From: Verrucomicrobiota bacterium
Lineage (GTDB): Bacteria > Verrucomicrobiota > Verrucomicrobiia > Chthoniobacterales > Xiphinematobacteraceae
Direction: 5' to 3'
Assembly (NCBI GenBank): GCA_023269545.1
Contig: JAHFTB010000009.1
Span: forward strand, 32,685 to 96,684
DNA length: 64,000 nucleotides
Positions 8,863 to 17,399 of this stretch are shown here, piece by piece. The translations under genes were made by a program, and so were the position numbers. A model generated the notes under the pieces. It was given only the letters and a program-made list of their open reading frames with translations. It was not told the origin of the DNA and ran no database searches. Each line of letters starts with the position of its first letter. Positions within the stretch are counted from its first letter, which is position 1.

Positions 8863-9677
8863 GACGATGATAATCCGTAAAGAGAAAGGGAATACCGATT
8901 GGCATACTCTACGAGTTGATCACACTCCAGTAAAAGCGTATGTTGAGCTTCCACCCCGATGCACCGAATTTGAGCCTGCATTGCGGCTTCCAATGTCGTT
9001 TTACCAATGATAGGGACATCAAACCGCATATCCTGATTCGGCTTGGAGACCTTGACGACTGTGGCTCCTCCTTTGGCCAGTTGACCTCCTCGCAAAATAG
9101 TCTGATTCGTTCCTTCGAACCCTTCCACAGCGAGTACCGTCCCGTGGCGAACGACAACCGTTTGGCCGATATTTAACCGGCTGACTTCTTTTGCAATCTG
9201 GTATCCAAACTGGAGGTCTTCGATTTCTCGGGGTTTTAATTTTGGACCCGCAAGGAGCCCCTCTCCTGCGAGATGATCTTCGAGAAAAGTAGTTGCTGGC
9301 AAGAGTTCCACTCCTATGGCGGCCAATTCGTTTGCTACAGCTCCAAATAGCGTCTCAGCATTTCTCTTGGGTAATCGGGCAAGCAAAATGAGTGCGCGAA
9401 AATCGGGACGAAGATCGAAAAGATTTTGGGGGGCAATTTGTCCTGCCATGAGTGCATGTCGGGCACCGGATTTCTGAGCGATGGTCAGCAAGCGACTGAG
9501 CTGTCCGACTCGCAGAGTATGGGTTTCGTCGGCCAGAGCACTGAGATTGGGGAGGGTTTCTCCTTCAAAGGCCGCCAAAACAATGCGTTTTACGCCTGCA
9601 GCTCGGGCACAGCGAAGGACGAGAAAAGGATAGTTGCCGTTTCCGGCAATTAATAACAAAACATCAAGTGAATTCAC
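8859..9677 (-). CDS. lpxI: UDP-2,3-diacylglucosamine pyrophosphatase LpxI
   Basis: LpxI (DUF1009 family) hydrolyses UDP-2,3-diacylglucosamine to lipid X and UMP, the step before LpxB, and replaces LpxH in many bacteria. Recognisable segments are LLIAGNGNYPFLVLRCARAAG at the N-terminus, MAGQIAPQNLF near residue 78, and the C-terminal domain with VVVRHGTVLAVEGFEGTNQ and a closing IRCIGVEAQHTLLL. 272 aa, normal for the family. Its stop overlaps the start of the Gfo/Idh gene by 4 bp (ATGA), suggesting translational coupling. Confidence 0.93.
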   Translation of the reverse strand: MNSLDVLLLIAGNGNYPFLVLRCARAAGVKRIVLAAFEGETLPNLSALADETHTLRVGQLSRLLTIAQKSGARHALMAGQIAPQNLFDLRPDFRALILLARLPKRNAETLFGAVANELAAIGVELLPATTFLEDHLAGEGLLAGPKLKPREIEDLQFGYQIAKEVSRLNIGQTVVVRHGTVLAVEGFEGTNQTILRGGQLAKGGATVVKVSKPNQDMRFDVPIIGKTTLEAAMQAQIRCIGVEAQHTLLLECDQLVEYANRYSLSLYGLSSS

Positions 9678-9793
9678 TTTGTTCGGATGTAGACGTGGCA
9701 GCGGGAATTGTCCAGAAACCCATTTTTGAAGTTGGCGGTAGGGAGTCTCTCTCGATGCTGGGGGGATCAGATCCTATTGGGTCCGAACTTTCG

Positions 9794-10816
9794 CTATATC
9801 GCCTTTTCCAAGAAAAGGATTCCTGTGCGGCGACGTACATGAATGTTTGCTGGCAGATTGATCTTTGCTGGTCGGGAAGGGGAGTTGCTCATCAGGCTGC
9901 GGACACGTTCTACCTCGGCAAAGCCCACTTCCGGTACGCCTTCTTGTACGAGCCAACGGCGCAGGACCCTGCGTTGCAAAGCCAAGGGTAGGATCAGAAG
10001 TTCTTTATAAAAAAGCTGAGGGCCGTAGGGAAATTGATCGACGGAGGCTCTCATCCAATCTTCTTCATCCGCAAGAATTTCGGCGCAACGTAATGCAGCT
10101 TCACGATGAGTGATTCCGAACTTTTGATCCACAAAGGGCAGCAACTCATGGCGAATTCGGTTCCGGGTAAAAGAAACATCGGTATTAGTGATATCCTCTC
10201 GAAAGGGAATTTTCTGATCACTCACGAATTGGATGATTTCCCAGCGAAAGATCCGGAGGAGAGGCCGTATCACATGGAGAGACCGTTTGTTTGCTTTGTA
10301 TATGGATTCTCGTCGCATACCAGCGAGTCCTGCGATGCCTGTGCCGCGTAAAAAATTTAACCAGCAGGTTTCCAGCTGATCATCAGCATGATGTCCCAAA
10401 AGAAGAGTGGAACAGCGGGTGCGCTTGGCCACTTCAAAAAAAAACGCATATCGCAATTCACGCCCCGCTGTCTCCAAGGAAATTTTACGGTCAGCGGCAA
10501 ATTTTCGTGTATCAGTTCTTTCCAATTCCAGAGGTAATCCCAATCTGCTGGTTTGACGGTGGAGAAAATTTTCATCTGCCCGAGATGCCGCTCCTCGTAG
10601 CTGGTGATTAAGATGGCAGACCACTAGTTTCCGGTATCCTAGTGTCAATAACCCCTGCAGGAGGCACATCGAATCACGGCCTCCTGAAACAGCTACCAAA
10701 GCTTTGGTTTTTGGCGAAAGATGGATCAGACCTTCGGAAAGTTTTTCAAGAAAGGGGTTCAATGTGATCTGCCTTAAAGTAGTCGCGCAGAGGTTCGGGA
10801 AGAAGGATGGAACCAT
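9794..10816 (-). CDS. tilS: tRNA(Ile)-lysidine synthase
   Basis: ATP-dependent enzyme that converts C34 of the AUA-reading tRNA-Ile to lysidine. The PP-loop is plain (VAVSGGRDSMCLL), followed by VCHLNHQLRGAASRADE and the LLLGHHADDQLET motif typical of TilS. At about 340 aa it is a short form compared with E. coli (432). The 5' end overlaps the 3' end of serS by 71 bp if the ATG at 10816 is used. A TTG at 10762, directly before NPFLEKL, gives a 322-aa protein with only a 17-bp overlap and is a good alternative. An upstream ATG-frame extension to 10894 is unlikely. Confidence 0.9.
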   Translation of the reverse strand: MVPSFFPNLCATTLRQITLNPFLEKLSEGLIHLSPKTKALVAVSGGRDSMCLLQGLLTLGYRKLVVCHLNHQLRGAASRADENFLHRQTSRLGLPLELERTDTRKFAADRKISLETAGRELRYAFFFEVAKRTRCSTLLLGHHADDQLETCWLNFLRGTGIAGLAGMRRESIYKANKRSLHVIRPLLRIFRWEIIQFVSDQKIPFREDITNTDVSFTRNRIRHELLPFVDQKFGITHREAALRCAEILADEEDWMRASVDQFPYGPQLFYKELLILPLALQRRVLRRWLVQEGVPEVGFAEVERVRSLMSNSPSRPAKINLPANIHVRRRTGILFLEKAI

Positions 10817-12017
10817 CTGGTTGCGAGTAATTTTCGAGAAGTGCGACGTATAAACGAGGCAAGGCTGTGCCGGAGCCATTGAGCGTATGGGCAAAGCGAT
10901 TTTTCCCTTCTGCGTCTTTATAGCGAAGGTTCATGCGCCGGGATTGAAAGTCGCCAAAATGAGAGCAACTGGAGACTTCAAGGAAGGCTCCTTGGCCGGG
11001 TGACCACACCTCGATGTCATAGGTTCGTGAGGAACCAAATCCTAAATCCCCCGTACAAAGATCGATGACTCGATAGGGAAGATTGAGGAGTTGTAAAACC
11101 TTTTCCGCATCCGCAGTGAGGGACTCCAATTCCATTTCCGAGCGGTCTGCCGGACAAATTTTTACCAATTCCACTTTGTCGAACTGATGCATGCGAATGA
11201 TTCCTCGGGTTTCGCGACCGGCAGATCCTGCTTCTCGGCGGAAACAGGGGGTATAAGCTGCGAAACGGAGAGGGAGTTCGGCGAGATTTAGTATTTCATC
11301 ACGACGTAAATTTGTGACAGGTACTTCGGCCGTAGGTGCAAAGAAGAAGTCGCCTCCTTCTATTCCGTACATATCCTCTTCAAATTTTGGAAGTTGTCCT
11401 GTCCCCACCATGCATTCGCGACGAATCAGAAATGGAGGGCTCATTTCTTGATACCCATGTTCGCGAGTATGGAGGTCTAAGAGGAAATTTAACAGAGAGC
11501 GTTCTAAACGGGCTCCCATTCCCGTAAAACATACAAAACCACTGCCACTAATTTTTGCAGCTCGATCGAGGTCAAATAGGCCGAGACGCGATCCGATAGC
11601 TACGTGATCTTCCGTTCCTGCAGCAGGTTCTCCCCAGGTCCGAATCACTGGATTTGCGGAAGCGTCGTTTCCATATGGAACTGCAGGGGCAGGAAGATTG
11701 GGCAGTTGGAGGAGGAGCTCTCTTTGATGCGTATCCAGCTCAGCAGTCCGCATATTGAGGGTTTCCATTTCTTCGCCAAAGGATTTGACTTGCGCTTCCA
11801 TCTCTGTGGTAGTTTGCCCCTGTCCACGCAAGATTCCGATTTGCTTACTGAGACGTTTGCGTTCCGCATTTAAATGCTGAAGTCGGGTTTCGGCTTGACG
11901 CCGGAGGGAGTCGCAAGCGAGAACCGCGGCGATTGCCGCTTCAAAAGATTGACCGCGGGTGGCAAGTCGCTTTTGTATTTCCTCGGGGTGTTCGCGAATC
12001 AGACGAATATCAAGCAT
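10746..12017 (-). CDS. serS: Seryl-tRNA synthetase
   Basis: Class II aminoacyl-tRNA synthetase charging tRNA-Ser. The N-terminus MLDIRLIREHPEEIQKRLATRG and the following coiled-coil arm (residues about 30-100) are standard. Motif 2 appears as FRREAGSAGRETRGIIRMHQF and motif 3 near SSRTYDIEVW ... EVSSCSHFGDFQ; the C-terminus has LNGSGTALPR. 423 aa, normal. It is the first gene of the minus-strand cluster leading into tilS, lpxI and lpxB. A truncated MITE copy begins only 4 bp upstream of its start codon, so its leader or promoter lies in or beyond that repeat. Confidence 0.97.
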   Translation of the reverse strand: MLDIRLIREHPEEIQKRLATRGQSFEAAIAAVLACDSLRRQAETRLQHLNAERKRLSKQIGILRGQGQTTTEMEAQVKSFGEEMETLNMRTAELDTHQRELLLQLPNLPAPAVPYGNDASANPVIRTWGEPAAGTEDHVAIGSRLGLFDLDRAAKISGSGFVCFTGMGARLERSLLNFLLDLHTREHGYQEMSPPFLIRRECMVGTGQLPKFEEDMYGIEGGDFFFAPTAEVPVTNLRRDEILNLAELPLRFAAYTPCFRREAGSAGRETRGIIRMHQFDKVELVKICPADRSEMELESLTADAEKVLQLLNLPYRVIDLCTGDLGFGSSRTYDIEVWSPGQGAFLEVSSCSHFGDFQSRRMNLRYKDAEGKNRFAHTLNGSGTALPRLYVALLENYSQPDGSILLPEPLRDYFKADHIEPLS

Positions 12018-12021
12018 AGTA

Positions 12022-12066
12022 ACTGACGTTACGCACTTTTAGAAGCTCTGGGAGCAAAAAAAACCA
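12022..12066 (+). mobile_element. MITE-like element, truncated copy 3
   Basis: About 45 bp of the left part of the element (ACTGACGTTACGCAC ... GGGAGCAAAA), ending where the other copies continue into their second half. The missing part is replaced by a pair of 15-bp direct repeats. It lies next to the serS start codon. Confidence 0.6.
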
Positions 12067-12067
12067 T

Positions 12068-12104
12068 GAAAACCCGGTTCCCATGTAAAGAAAACCCGGT
12101 TCCC
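12068..12104 (+). repeat. Two 15-bp direct repeats
   Basis: GAAAACCCGGTTCCC occurs at 12068-12082 and 12090-12104, a period of 22 bp. Each unit contains the short palindrome AACCCGGTT. It lies between the divergent serS and DUF3597 genes, where a regulator could bind. Its origin at the broken edge of the MITE is equally possible. Confidence 0.55.
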
Positions 12105-12222
12105 GAGTAGGAATTGTGGGGAGATTCCGCTATAGGCAGAGAGGGCATGCATCCAATCCTTAGCTCAGCCGCGAATACACACAGAACTATTCATCACCTC
12201 AAAATGTGGCAAACCAACGAAA

Positions 12223-12573
12223 ATGATGTCCCTCTTCAACAATCTTCTCAGCAAAATTTTTAATCACGCTCCCACTTCTTCCACAAGTGCTGGATTAGGC
12301 GGCTCAGGGGCAAATCAAATAGACATTACACCTATATTGGATGCTCTGGCTGCGAAAAACTCTGAACCTCTGAATTGGAAAAATTCTGTTGTGGATCTTA
12401 TGAAGCTTGTGGGTATGGACAGTAGTCTTTCCGAAAGAAAGAAACTTGCTCAAGAATTGAACTATAGCGGTGATTTAGGTGACTCCGCAAGCATGAACCA
12501 ATGGTTGCACAAGGAAGTGTTACGAAAGATTGCAGCGAATGGCGGAAAGGTGCCTGCGAACCTTGTTGCTTAA
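12223..12573 (+). CDS. DUF3597 domain protein
   Basis: Small protein (116 aa) resembling the DUF3597 family, whose function is unknown. The family-type core is visible as DITPILDALAAKNSEPLNWKNSVVDLMKLVGMDSSLSERKKLAQEL and ends with MNQWLHKEVLRKIAANGGKVP. No signal peptide or membrane segment is seen. An ATG two codons downstream would remove little. The gene is divergent from serS and convergent with the copper ATPase (17-bp gap), so it is probably transcribed alone. Confidence 0.78.
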   Translation: MMSLFNNLLSKIFNHAPTSSTSAGLGGSGANQIDITPILDALAAKNSEPLNWKNSVVDLMKLVGMDSSLSERKKLAQELNYSGDLGDSASMNQWLHKEVLRKIAANGGKVPANLVA

Positions 12574-12590
12574 CTTTGCAAACAGACACC

Positions 12591-14882
12591 CTAAACTTTG
12601 ATGCGCGCTAACCGCAGTGCGTTCATAATGACGCATACACTGCTTAAACTCATAGCTGCTCCGGCGATCATCGGATTTAACAAGATGCCAAAGAAGGGAT
12701 AAAGGATTCCTGCTGCTATGGGAATTCCTGCTATATTATAAGCAAAAGCAAAAAAGAGATTTTGTCGGATGTTCTTCATAACAGCGCAACTTAAATTCAT
12801 GGCGGTGTGGATTGAAAGTAATCCCCCTCGTATGAGCGTGATGCCGGCATTTTCAATAGCGATGTCTGAACCGCTTCCCATTGAAATGCCTACATCGGCG
12901 GCAGCTAAAGCAGGCGCATCATTGATTCCATCCCCGATAAAAGCGGTGATAGAACCCCCTTTTTTAAGATTTAAGATGAGGTCATGTTTGCCTTCCGGAG
13001 AAAGTTCAGCTGCAACATCCTTAATGCCAAGGTGAGTTGCTACGGAATGCGCACTTCGGTGATTGTCTCCGGTAGCCATAGTGATGTGAATACCTTTGTT
13101 TTCCAAAAGACGTATAGCTTGTGCGGAATGAGCCCGAATTTTATCTGATAAACCAATCCAACCCAAGAGATGCTCGCCCTTTGCCACTCCTGCGACAGAC
13201 ATCGACTGACGGGAAAGTGCTTTTTCAGTTTCTTCACTCTCCCGAGTGATCATGATGCCATGATCGCGTAAAAAGTTGGCGCTTCCAATCAGAGCCTGCT
13301 CATCACCAATGCGCCCTTCAGCTCCACGTCCGCGCTCCGCTCGGAATTCCGAAACCAATGGTAATGAAAGTTTTTTCTCTTTGGCGGAGGCGACTATCGC
13401 ACGAGCCAAGGGATGCTCACTCATGGTTTCCAAGGCTGCTGCTGTGATGAGAAGGTCCTCGTCAGAGAGACCCACTTCCGGAGCCAACTTGGCGACAGAA
13501 GGTTTTCCAACGGTGAGGGTGCCCGTCTTATCTGTAACAAGGTGAGTAATTTTTTCGAGTGTTTCAATAGCTTCGGCATTGCGAAAGAGGATCCCGAATT
13601 TAGCGGCGCGGCCTGTTCCCACGACAATCGACATCGGAGTAGCAAGACCTAAGGCGCAAGGGCATGCAATGATGAGTACGGACACAGCATTCATCACCGC
13701 ATCCGAAAAACGATGGTCCAGGAAATTCCAGATGAGAAATGTGAGGATGGCAATGAAAAGAACGGACGGAACAAAGATGGTTGCGACGCGATCAGCCAGA
13801 GATTGAATGCGAGCTCGGCTCAGCCGTGCAGCGCTCACCATTCGTACAATTTGTGCTAGCAAGGTGTCCGAACCCACTTTTTCTGTGTGGAGAAGAAATG
13901 CTCCTGATTGATTGATCGTAGCTGCTGTCACGGTATCTCCAACAACTTTTGGTACGGGCATGGGTTCACCGGTGATCATAGACTCATCTACATCAGAGGA
14001 TCCCTCGATGACTTTTCCATCAACGGGAATCTTATCTCCAGGACGAACCCGAAGCACTTCACCGGGGTGAATTTCCGATACGGAGACCTTTTCTTCCACT
14101 CCATTTCGGACTCGATAAGCCACTGTGGGTGCCAAGGCAAGGAGCGATGTGATAGCTTCTCCCGTACGCGCATGAGCCTTTGCTTCCATCCATTGTCCCA
14201 ACAAGGCAAGGAGAGTGATTACCGTGGCAGATTCAAAGTACAGGGAGGCTCCCCCATAAAAAATGGAAATGATGCTGAACGCATATGCAGCTCCCACCCC
14301 CATTGCAATGAGGGTAAACATATTCAGTTTTCTGGTTTGCAAGGATTTCCAAGCGCGAGAAAAAAAGGTTCCTCCCACCCAAAAAACGATGGGAGTGGAA
14401 AACAATGCTTGAATCCATCCGGAAGCGTCGGCAGGAACCCGTGTTTCTAAAGAAAGTCCTGGAATCATATGTCCTAAGGAAAAAATGAGCACAGGGAGGG
14501 CCAAAATACATCCGATGAGCAGACGCTTACGGAAATATTTTACTTCACTAAGATCGATTCCACTCACTAATTCCAATGCCATTCCGCAGATAGGACAATC
14601 ACCCGGGGTGCCGCTTGTGATTTCAGGATGCATAGGACATACATATCGAGATGCGGTGGGGCTCTTTTGTAGGGACATTCCACAGTGCGGACAATCGCCC
14701 GGGTGATCAGATTTTACCTCAGGACACATCGGGCAGAACCAGGCTTCGCCTGGATATAATTTTGCTTCGCCTAGACTGGATTTTTCGAGGGAGGCAGACT
14801 GGGAGTTCTTTGGATCGTTCACTGATGTTTCCGTTTCTTTCGTGTGTTTGTTACAGCAAGAGGATGGAGAATGTTCCGACAC
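12591..14882 (-). CDS. copA: Copper-translocating P-type ATPase (P1B) with two metal-binding N-terminal modules
   Basis: Inner-membrane heavy-metal pump, probably exporting Cu(I). It shows the P1B set: [12 protein letters not shown] (CPC in a membrane helix), [12 protein letters not shown] (phosphorylated Asp), MITGEPMPV, the HP locus in SEHPLARAI, and [10 protein letters not shown]. Instead of an HMA domain the N-terminus has a Cys-rich tract ([10 protein letters not shown]) and two repeated HMBD/YHS-like modules: [20 protein letters not shown] near residue 50 and [20 protein letters not shown] near residue 78. 763 aa. It is monocistronic, with no CopZ or CueR gene beside it. Cu(I) is the most likely substrate from the CPC motif; silver is also possible. 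Confidence 0.93.
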   Translation of the reverse strand: MSEHSPSSCCNKHTKETETSVNDPKNSQSASLEKSSLGEAKLYPGEAWFCPMCPEVKSDHPGDCPHCGMSLQKSPTASRYVCPMHPEITSGTPGDCPICGMALELVSGIDLSEVKYFRKRLLIGCILALPVLIFSLGHMIPGLSLETRVPADASGWIQALFSTPIVFWVGGTFFSRAWKSLQTRKLNMFTLIAMGVGAAYAFSIISIFYGGASLYFESATVITLLALLGQWMEAKAHARTGEAITSLLALAPTVAYRVRNGVEEKVSVSEIHPGEVLRVRPGDKIPVDGKVIEGSSDVDESMITGEPMPVPKVVGDTVTAATINQSGAFLLHTEKVGSDTLLAQIVRMVSAARLSRARIQSLADRVATIFVPSVLFIAILTFLIWNFLDHRFSDAVMNAVSVLIIACPCALGLATPMSIVVGTGRAAKFGILFRNAEAIETLEKITHLVTDKTGTLTVGKPSVAKLAPEVGLSDEDLLITAAALETMSEHPLARAIVASAKEKKLSLPLVSEFRAERGRGAEGRIGDEQALIGSANFLRDHGIMITRESEETEKALSRQSMSVAGVAKGEHLLGWIGLSDKIRAHSAQAIRLLENKGIHITMATGDNHRSAHSVATHLGIKDVAAELSPEGKHDLILNLKKGGSITAFIGDGINDAPALAAADVGISMGSGSDIAIENAGITLIRGGLLSIHTAMNLSCAVMKNIRQNLFFAFAYNIAGIPIAAGILYPFFGILLNPMIAGAAMSLSSVCVIMNALRLARIKV

Positions 14883-15016
14883 ACAGAAAAACTATCGAAA
14901 ATTAGCCTGCAGTTCAATGGATCAAAAATCGGTTGCAAATGGATCATTGGATCCCGCTCTCATTCATGCAAATAATGGGAGGGAACGAAAATTTCCGCGC
15001 ACTTGCAGAGAAGAAG

Positions 15017-15607
15017 ATGGTAAATGATACGCGCTTTTTCACGTTGATGATTTTCGCGGCAGGTTGTTTTAGTTTATGTTGCTCCATGTCAATCAATACT
15101 ATCGCAATGGGTGGCGGATTCTCATTCGGAAAGGCTGATGTGCTTCCTTGTGGAAAAATTTGGGGGTCATTTAGAAGCTTAATATAAACATAATATTATA
15201 ATGGAGGCTGCGGGGCAAGGGTGCCCTAATTTAATGAAAGTCTTGCTATCCAAGGAGGGGGGGTCTTTGCAAATTACCTGCAGGAGCCTGGGGTGAGCAG
15301 CCGCCTGCTACACACAGCAATACGAGATGCCATGCTCAGTAAAAATATAGATATTTCTAAAAATCTCGCGACAATCAAACTATTACGAGAATGGGGTGCG
15401 GACCCTAATGAACATGTACATAATCTGCATCTGGATGTACATTCACATGCAGCTAAAAATTACGCACTCAATTCTAAAAAATGTGATGTAGACGACTTAA
15501 AAGAAATGGCTGACAAAACTTCACCGGAGTATCAGAAGCTGGCAGATAAAATAAAACGAGCGGATCCAGTCATCCAAGCTTTGGAAGATCCTTTACTGCA
15601 TAGTTGA
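15017..15607 (+). pseudogene. Disrupted ankyrin-repeat lipoprotein gene
   Basis: Three pieces look like one broken gene. At 15017-15187 a 56-aa frame starts MVNDTRFFTLMIFAAGC, a signal peptide with a lipobox-like Cys, and then stops. From 15201 another frame reads GQGCPNLMKVLLSKEGG, an ankyrin-like half-repeat, up to a run of seven G at about 15256-15262. Past the G run the protein continues in the -1 frame (FANYLQEPGVSSRLLHTAIRD ... IKLLREWGADPNEHVH) to a stop at 15607; LLHTAI and LLxxWGADPN are ankyrin hallmarks. The G run could be a phase-variable tract, a fixed frameshift or a sequencing error. The 15293-15607 piece alone would be a 104-aa protein. Confidence 0.5.
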
Positions 15608-15636
15608 AGAAATTTTCCGAGGGGGGAAAATCATGC

Positions 15637-16323
15637 TCAATGAGAAGAGGAGAATTGAGCAGCTAGCCAATGAGCGAGATGAGTGCAAAGTTGAGATTTA
15701 GTTGGAATAACAGTGGGAGCGAGGGCCATTGTTTGCTGATCCAAAAAGGCAAAGCTATTTCCCCAGGCTTGGCCATTGACGACACAGGCGTCGGTTTTGT
15801 TTTCTTTGATTTGTTCGATTCCCCGGGTTAAAGCATCGGATGGCAAGCCCTCTAGCTCGTATTTCCATCCCACAATTTTGCTGTTGGGGAACTCCTCTCT
15901 CAGTTTCCGGATGAGTTTTGGAGCGGGTGCGAGTAGTAATCGTAGCACATCTAATTGACTGTTGAGTTTGGGAGAATCTATTTTTTCTCCTCGATGGTTT
16001 TCTGCACCAACCACAAGAAAATCGCAAAGGGCAGCGGCATGGAAAATCGCTGTTATGGGAGGAGAGGAAGTAGTGAACTGATGGAACAGCTTTTCCAAAT
16101 CCACATTGGTGGAAAAAGGAAAAATCTGAGCATGACGAGGAGGGGGATATGTGGCGCCTATGCCACGCAGACAAAATACTTCCCAGCCTTGGGCTGCCAG
16201 GTCCTCGCTGAGTAAACTTCCCAATTCTCCGGTGGAAAAGTTTGTGATACAACGAGCCTGATCGATGGGTTCGGCAGCAGGTCCGCAAGTCACAATGACT
16301 CGAGTAGAGGGAGGATTCTTCAT
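15637..16323 (-). CDS. coaB: Phosphopantothenate-cysteine ligase (CoaB domain only)
   Basis: Coenzyme A biosynthesis enzyme joining 4'-phosphopantothenate and cysteine. The N-terminus (RVIVTCGPAAEPIDQARCITNFSTGELG) matches the CoaB domain of CoaBC fusions, and FHAAALCDFLV near residue 95 is also typical. The second strand region has LIRKLREEFPNSKIVGWKYE. At 228 aa it lacks the N-terminal flavin decarboxylase (CoaC) domain, so CoaC must be encoded elsewhere. It is convergent with the ankyrin remnant and divergent from a small membrane-protein gene. Confidence 0.82.
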   Translation of the reverse strand: MKNPPSTRVIVTCGPAAEPIDQARCITNFSTGELGSLLSEDLAAQGWEVFCLRGIGATYPPPRHAQIFPFSTNVDLEKLFHQFTTSSPPITAIFHAAALCDFLVVGAENHRGEKIDSPKLNSQLDVLRLLLAPAPKLIRKLREEFPNSKIVGWKYELEGLPSDALTRGIEQIKENKTDACVVNGQAWGNSFAFLDQQTMALAPTVIPTKSQLCTHLAHWLAAQFSSSH

Positions 16324-16410
16324 GGAAGGGTCCTCATATGGGAGTTTTTATAAATTTTTTTCGGGGATGATTGTGAATGCTGTGTGATTCTGTAAGTACT
16401 TTTGTAAGAA

Positions 16411-16788
16411 ATGGAGGCGAGATTTTTTTTAACTGTGGCCATCTTAGCAGGTGTGGCGGCAGTTTTTGTTGGGTTTTACCTGCGGTGGGCGGTACAAAAA
16501 CTCGCTGGTATTCGCCCTGACTATTTCGTTTGTTATTGGTTGGCGTTGGTAGGCTGCCTGACCAATTTATTTCTTCCATTTGTCTATCGGATCATGATGG
16601 CTCCCTATCGCCAATTGCCTCTGTGGGAAGAACTTACGTTTTTAAATCTCGTGGGTTTTCTCATTTGCTTGCTCTTGTATTCGCTGGGGATACGGGGTTC
16701 CGAGGGACGTCTCCTTTCCTTTTCAAAGGCTGCATGGATTACGGGGGGGCAATACGTCGTTTTTATGATTCTTTCTTATTGGATTTGA
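16411..16788 (+). CDS. Small integral membrane protein, unknown
   Basis: I do not recognise this 125-aa protein. It has about four hydrophobic helices: residues 5-25 (FLTVAILAGVAAVFVGFYL), 40-60 (YFVCYWLALVGCLTNLFLPF), 75-95 (LTFLNLVGFLICLLLYSLGI) and 108-124 (ITGGQYVVFMILSYWI), so it should sit in the inner membrane. No catalytic motif is visible. It is flanked by coaB (divergent) and ogt (convergent) and is probably monocistronic. Coding is supported by the hydrophobic pattern and the absence of a competing frame. Confidence 0.65.
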   Translation: MEARFFLTVAILAGVAAVFVGFYLRWAVQKLAGIRPDYFVCYWLALVGCLTNLFLPFVYRIMMAPYRQLPLWEELTFLNLVGFLICLLLYSLGIRGSEGRLLSFSKAAWITGGQYVVFMILSYWI

Positions 16789-16817
16789 GACGTGGTGAAT
16801 AGGTACGACCCAGCACG

Positions 16818-16837
16818 CATGAACTGGCTGGTTCATG
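16818..16837 (+). terminator. Candidate terminator hairpin after the small membrane protein
   Basis: CATGAAC, a 6-nt loop and GTTCATG form a 7-bp stem 30 bp after the stop codon. A T-rich stretch with seven T follows at about 16853-16859, slightly far for a classic intrinsic terminator. Confidence 0.4.
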
Positions 16838-16880
16838 GGAATTTATTTGTGGTTTTTTTCAGGGGATGAGCGACTCGTTT

Positions 16881-17399
16881 TCACAGGGCTTTTTCCAGAT
16901 TAAGGAGGGAATTTTTGCGGTGTACACCACCGGCATAGCCGACCAAGTTACGGGCACTTCCCACGACGCGGTGGCAGGGAATCAGGATGGCTATCGGATT
17001 TCGGCCACAGGCCGCACCTACGGCACGAGCGGCTTTTGGTGAGCCTAGGGCATGAGCGACTTTTCCGTAGGTGGTCAAAGAGCCGAAGAGAATGTTTTCT
17101 AAAATCTCCCAGACCTTTTTGTCAAAATCAGATCCTTCCGGGCAAAGAGGGAGGGTAAACTGTCTTCGGATGCTATGAAAATATTGGGCGATCTGTCTGG
17201 AGGCTTCTTGTAGAATGGGATCTTCAGGCGACTCTTGAAGGGAGGTGGGAAGTTGAGGAAGGGTGGAATCAGCAAACAGAGCGTGAGTGAGTCCCTGGTC
17301 ATTAGCAATGAGCAACATTTCTCCGAGGGGGGTGGAAATGCGAACCGCTTTTTGAACTGGATCAGGAGGTTTTGTGCTATCTGGTAATGGGGTTTTCAT
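16881..17399 (-). CDS. ogt: Methylated-DNA-[protein]-cysteine S-methyltransferase
   Basis: Suicide DNA-repair protein that removes O6-methyl groups from guanine onto its own cysteine. The active-site motif IPCHRVVGS is near residue 140, preceded by VAHALGSPKAARAVGAACGRNP, the DNA-recognition helix and Arg finger. The N-terminal ribonuclease-H-like domain begins VRISTPLGEMLLIANDQGL. 172 aa, the normal size for Ogt. Its start codon overlaps the rho stop by 4 bp (ATGA), so it is probably translated from the rho transcript. Confidence 0.95.
   Translation of the reverse strand: MKTPLPDSTKPPDPVQKAVRISTPLGEMLLIANDQGLTHALFADSTLPQLPTSLQESPEDPILQEASRQIAQYFHSIRRQFTLPLCPEGSDFDKKVWEILENILFGSLTTYGKVAHALGSPKAARAVGAACGRNPIAILIPCHRVVGSARNLVGYAGGVHRKNSLLNLEKAL

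Noticed and set aside
12398..14905. Multiple overlapping frames on both strands across the DUF3597 and copper ATPase genes
   Set aside because: They are shadows of the ATPase coding sequence, without family motifs, and conflict with the well-supported gene.
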